Shown here: positions 6,746 to 6,756 of the stretch, in pieces
Position numbering within the stretch: position 1 is the first letter of the stretch
Layout of the letters: each line of letters starts with the position of its first letter
Assembly (NCBI GenBank): GCA_965371355.1
Contig: CBDUYD010000159.1
Coordinates: 1-6,756, forward strand
DNA: 6,756 nt
DNA from: JASJHI01 sp965371355
GTDB taxonomy: Bacteria; Actinomycetota; Acidimicrobiia; Acidimicrobiales; Ilumatobacteraceae
Direction: 5' to 3'
Notes under the pieces: model-generated
Told to the model about the DNA's origin: nothing
What the model saw: the letters and a program-made list of their open reading frames with translations, nothing else
The model's database searches: none
Position numbers and translations under genes: made by a program

Positions 6746-6756
6746 ATGACGAACAT
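6746..6756 (+). CDS. First codons of a probable SoxR-activated gene (cut by the right edge)
   Basis: ATG at 6746-6748 begins M-T-N followed by an incomplete codon AT. Only 11 bases are in the window, so no product can be named. The call rests on position: the ATG is 8 nt after the -10 of a SoxR-type promoter and divergent from soxR with a 59-bp gap. An N-terminus of this sort is common in NAD(P)-dependent oxidoreductases, which are frequent SoxR targets in actinobacteria, but that is a guess. Confidence 0.45.

Overview
The window is high-GC DNA with strong codon-position bias, typical of an actinobacterium. The marine or soil Acidimicrobiia (Ilumatobacter-like) are my best guess. The reasons are an FHA-bearing EccC/EssC-type FtsK/SpoIIIE ATPase, a SoxR with an actinobacterial-style context, and two starts that look leaderless (a TANNNT box 7-8 nt before ATG, no Shine-Dalgarno). 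The lineage is inferred from style, not from a marker gene.

Layout. (1) Positions 1-659, minus strand: the first 219 codons of an unrecognised protein that runs off the left edge. It has a low-complexity N-terminus, a His/Pro-rich segment and a well-ordered helical C-terminal part. (2) Positions 660-870: a 211-bp divergent intergenic region with six copies of a CTCAC(C/A)G heptamer, three of them in exact 12-bp register. It looks like an operator array. (3) Positions 871-5112, plus strand: a 1413-aa membrane ATPase with a small N-terminal beta-rich domain, an FHA-like domain, two transmembrane helices and three FtsK-type ATPase modules, of which only the first keeps intact Walker motifs. (4) Positions 5159-6187, plus strand: a 342-aa protein with a Pro/Thr-rich cytoplasmic tail, one transmembrane helix and an acidic extracytoplasmic domain resembling the LppX/LprG (LolA-like) class. 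(5) Positions 6188-6230: a short convergent gap with a weak hairpin. (6) Positions 6231-6686, minus strand: soxR, a [2Fe-2S] MerR-family redox sensor. (7) Positions 6687-6745: the soxR divergent control region with a perfect dyad inside a 19-bp-spaced promoter, followed at 6746 by the first codons of a probable SoxR-controlled gene cut by the right edge.

How the parts may work together. The ATPase and the anchored protein share a strand and are 46 bp apart, so they may form an envelope or type VII-like export unit. No WXG100/Esx substrate or other Ecc component lies in the window, so that role is inference. The soxR unit at the right end is separate: a complete, classically built redox switch whose main target lies just outside the window. 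I found no RNA genes, CRISPR arrays, insertion sequences or att sites.
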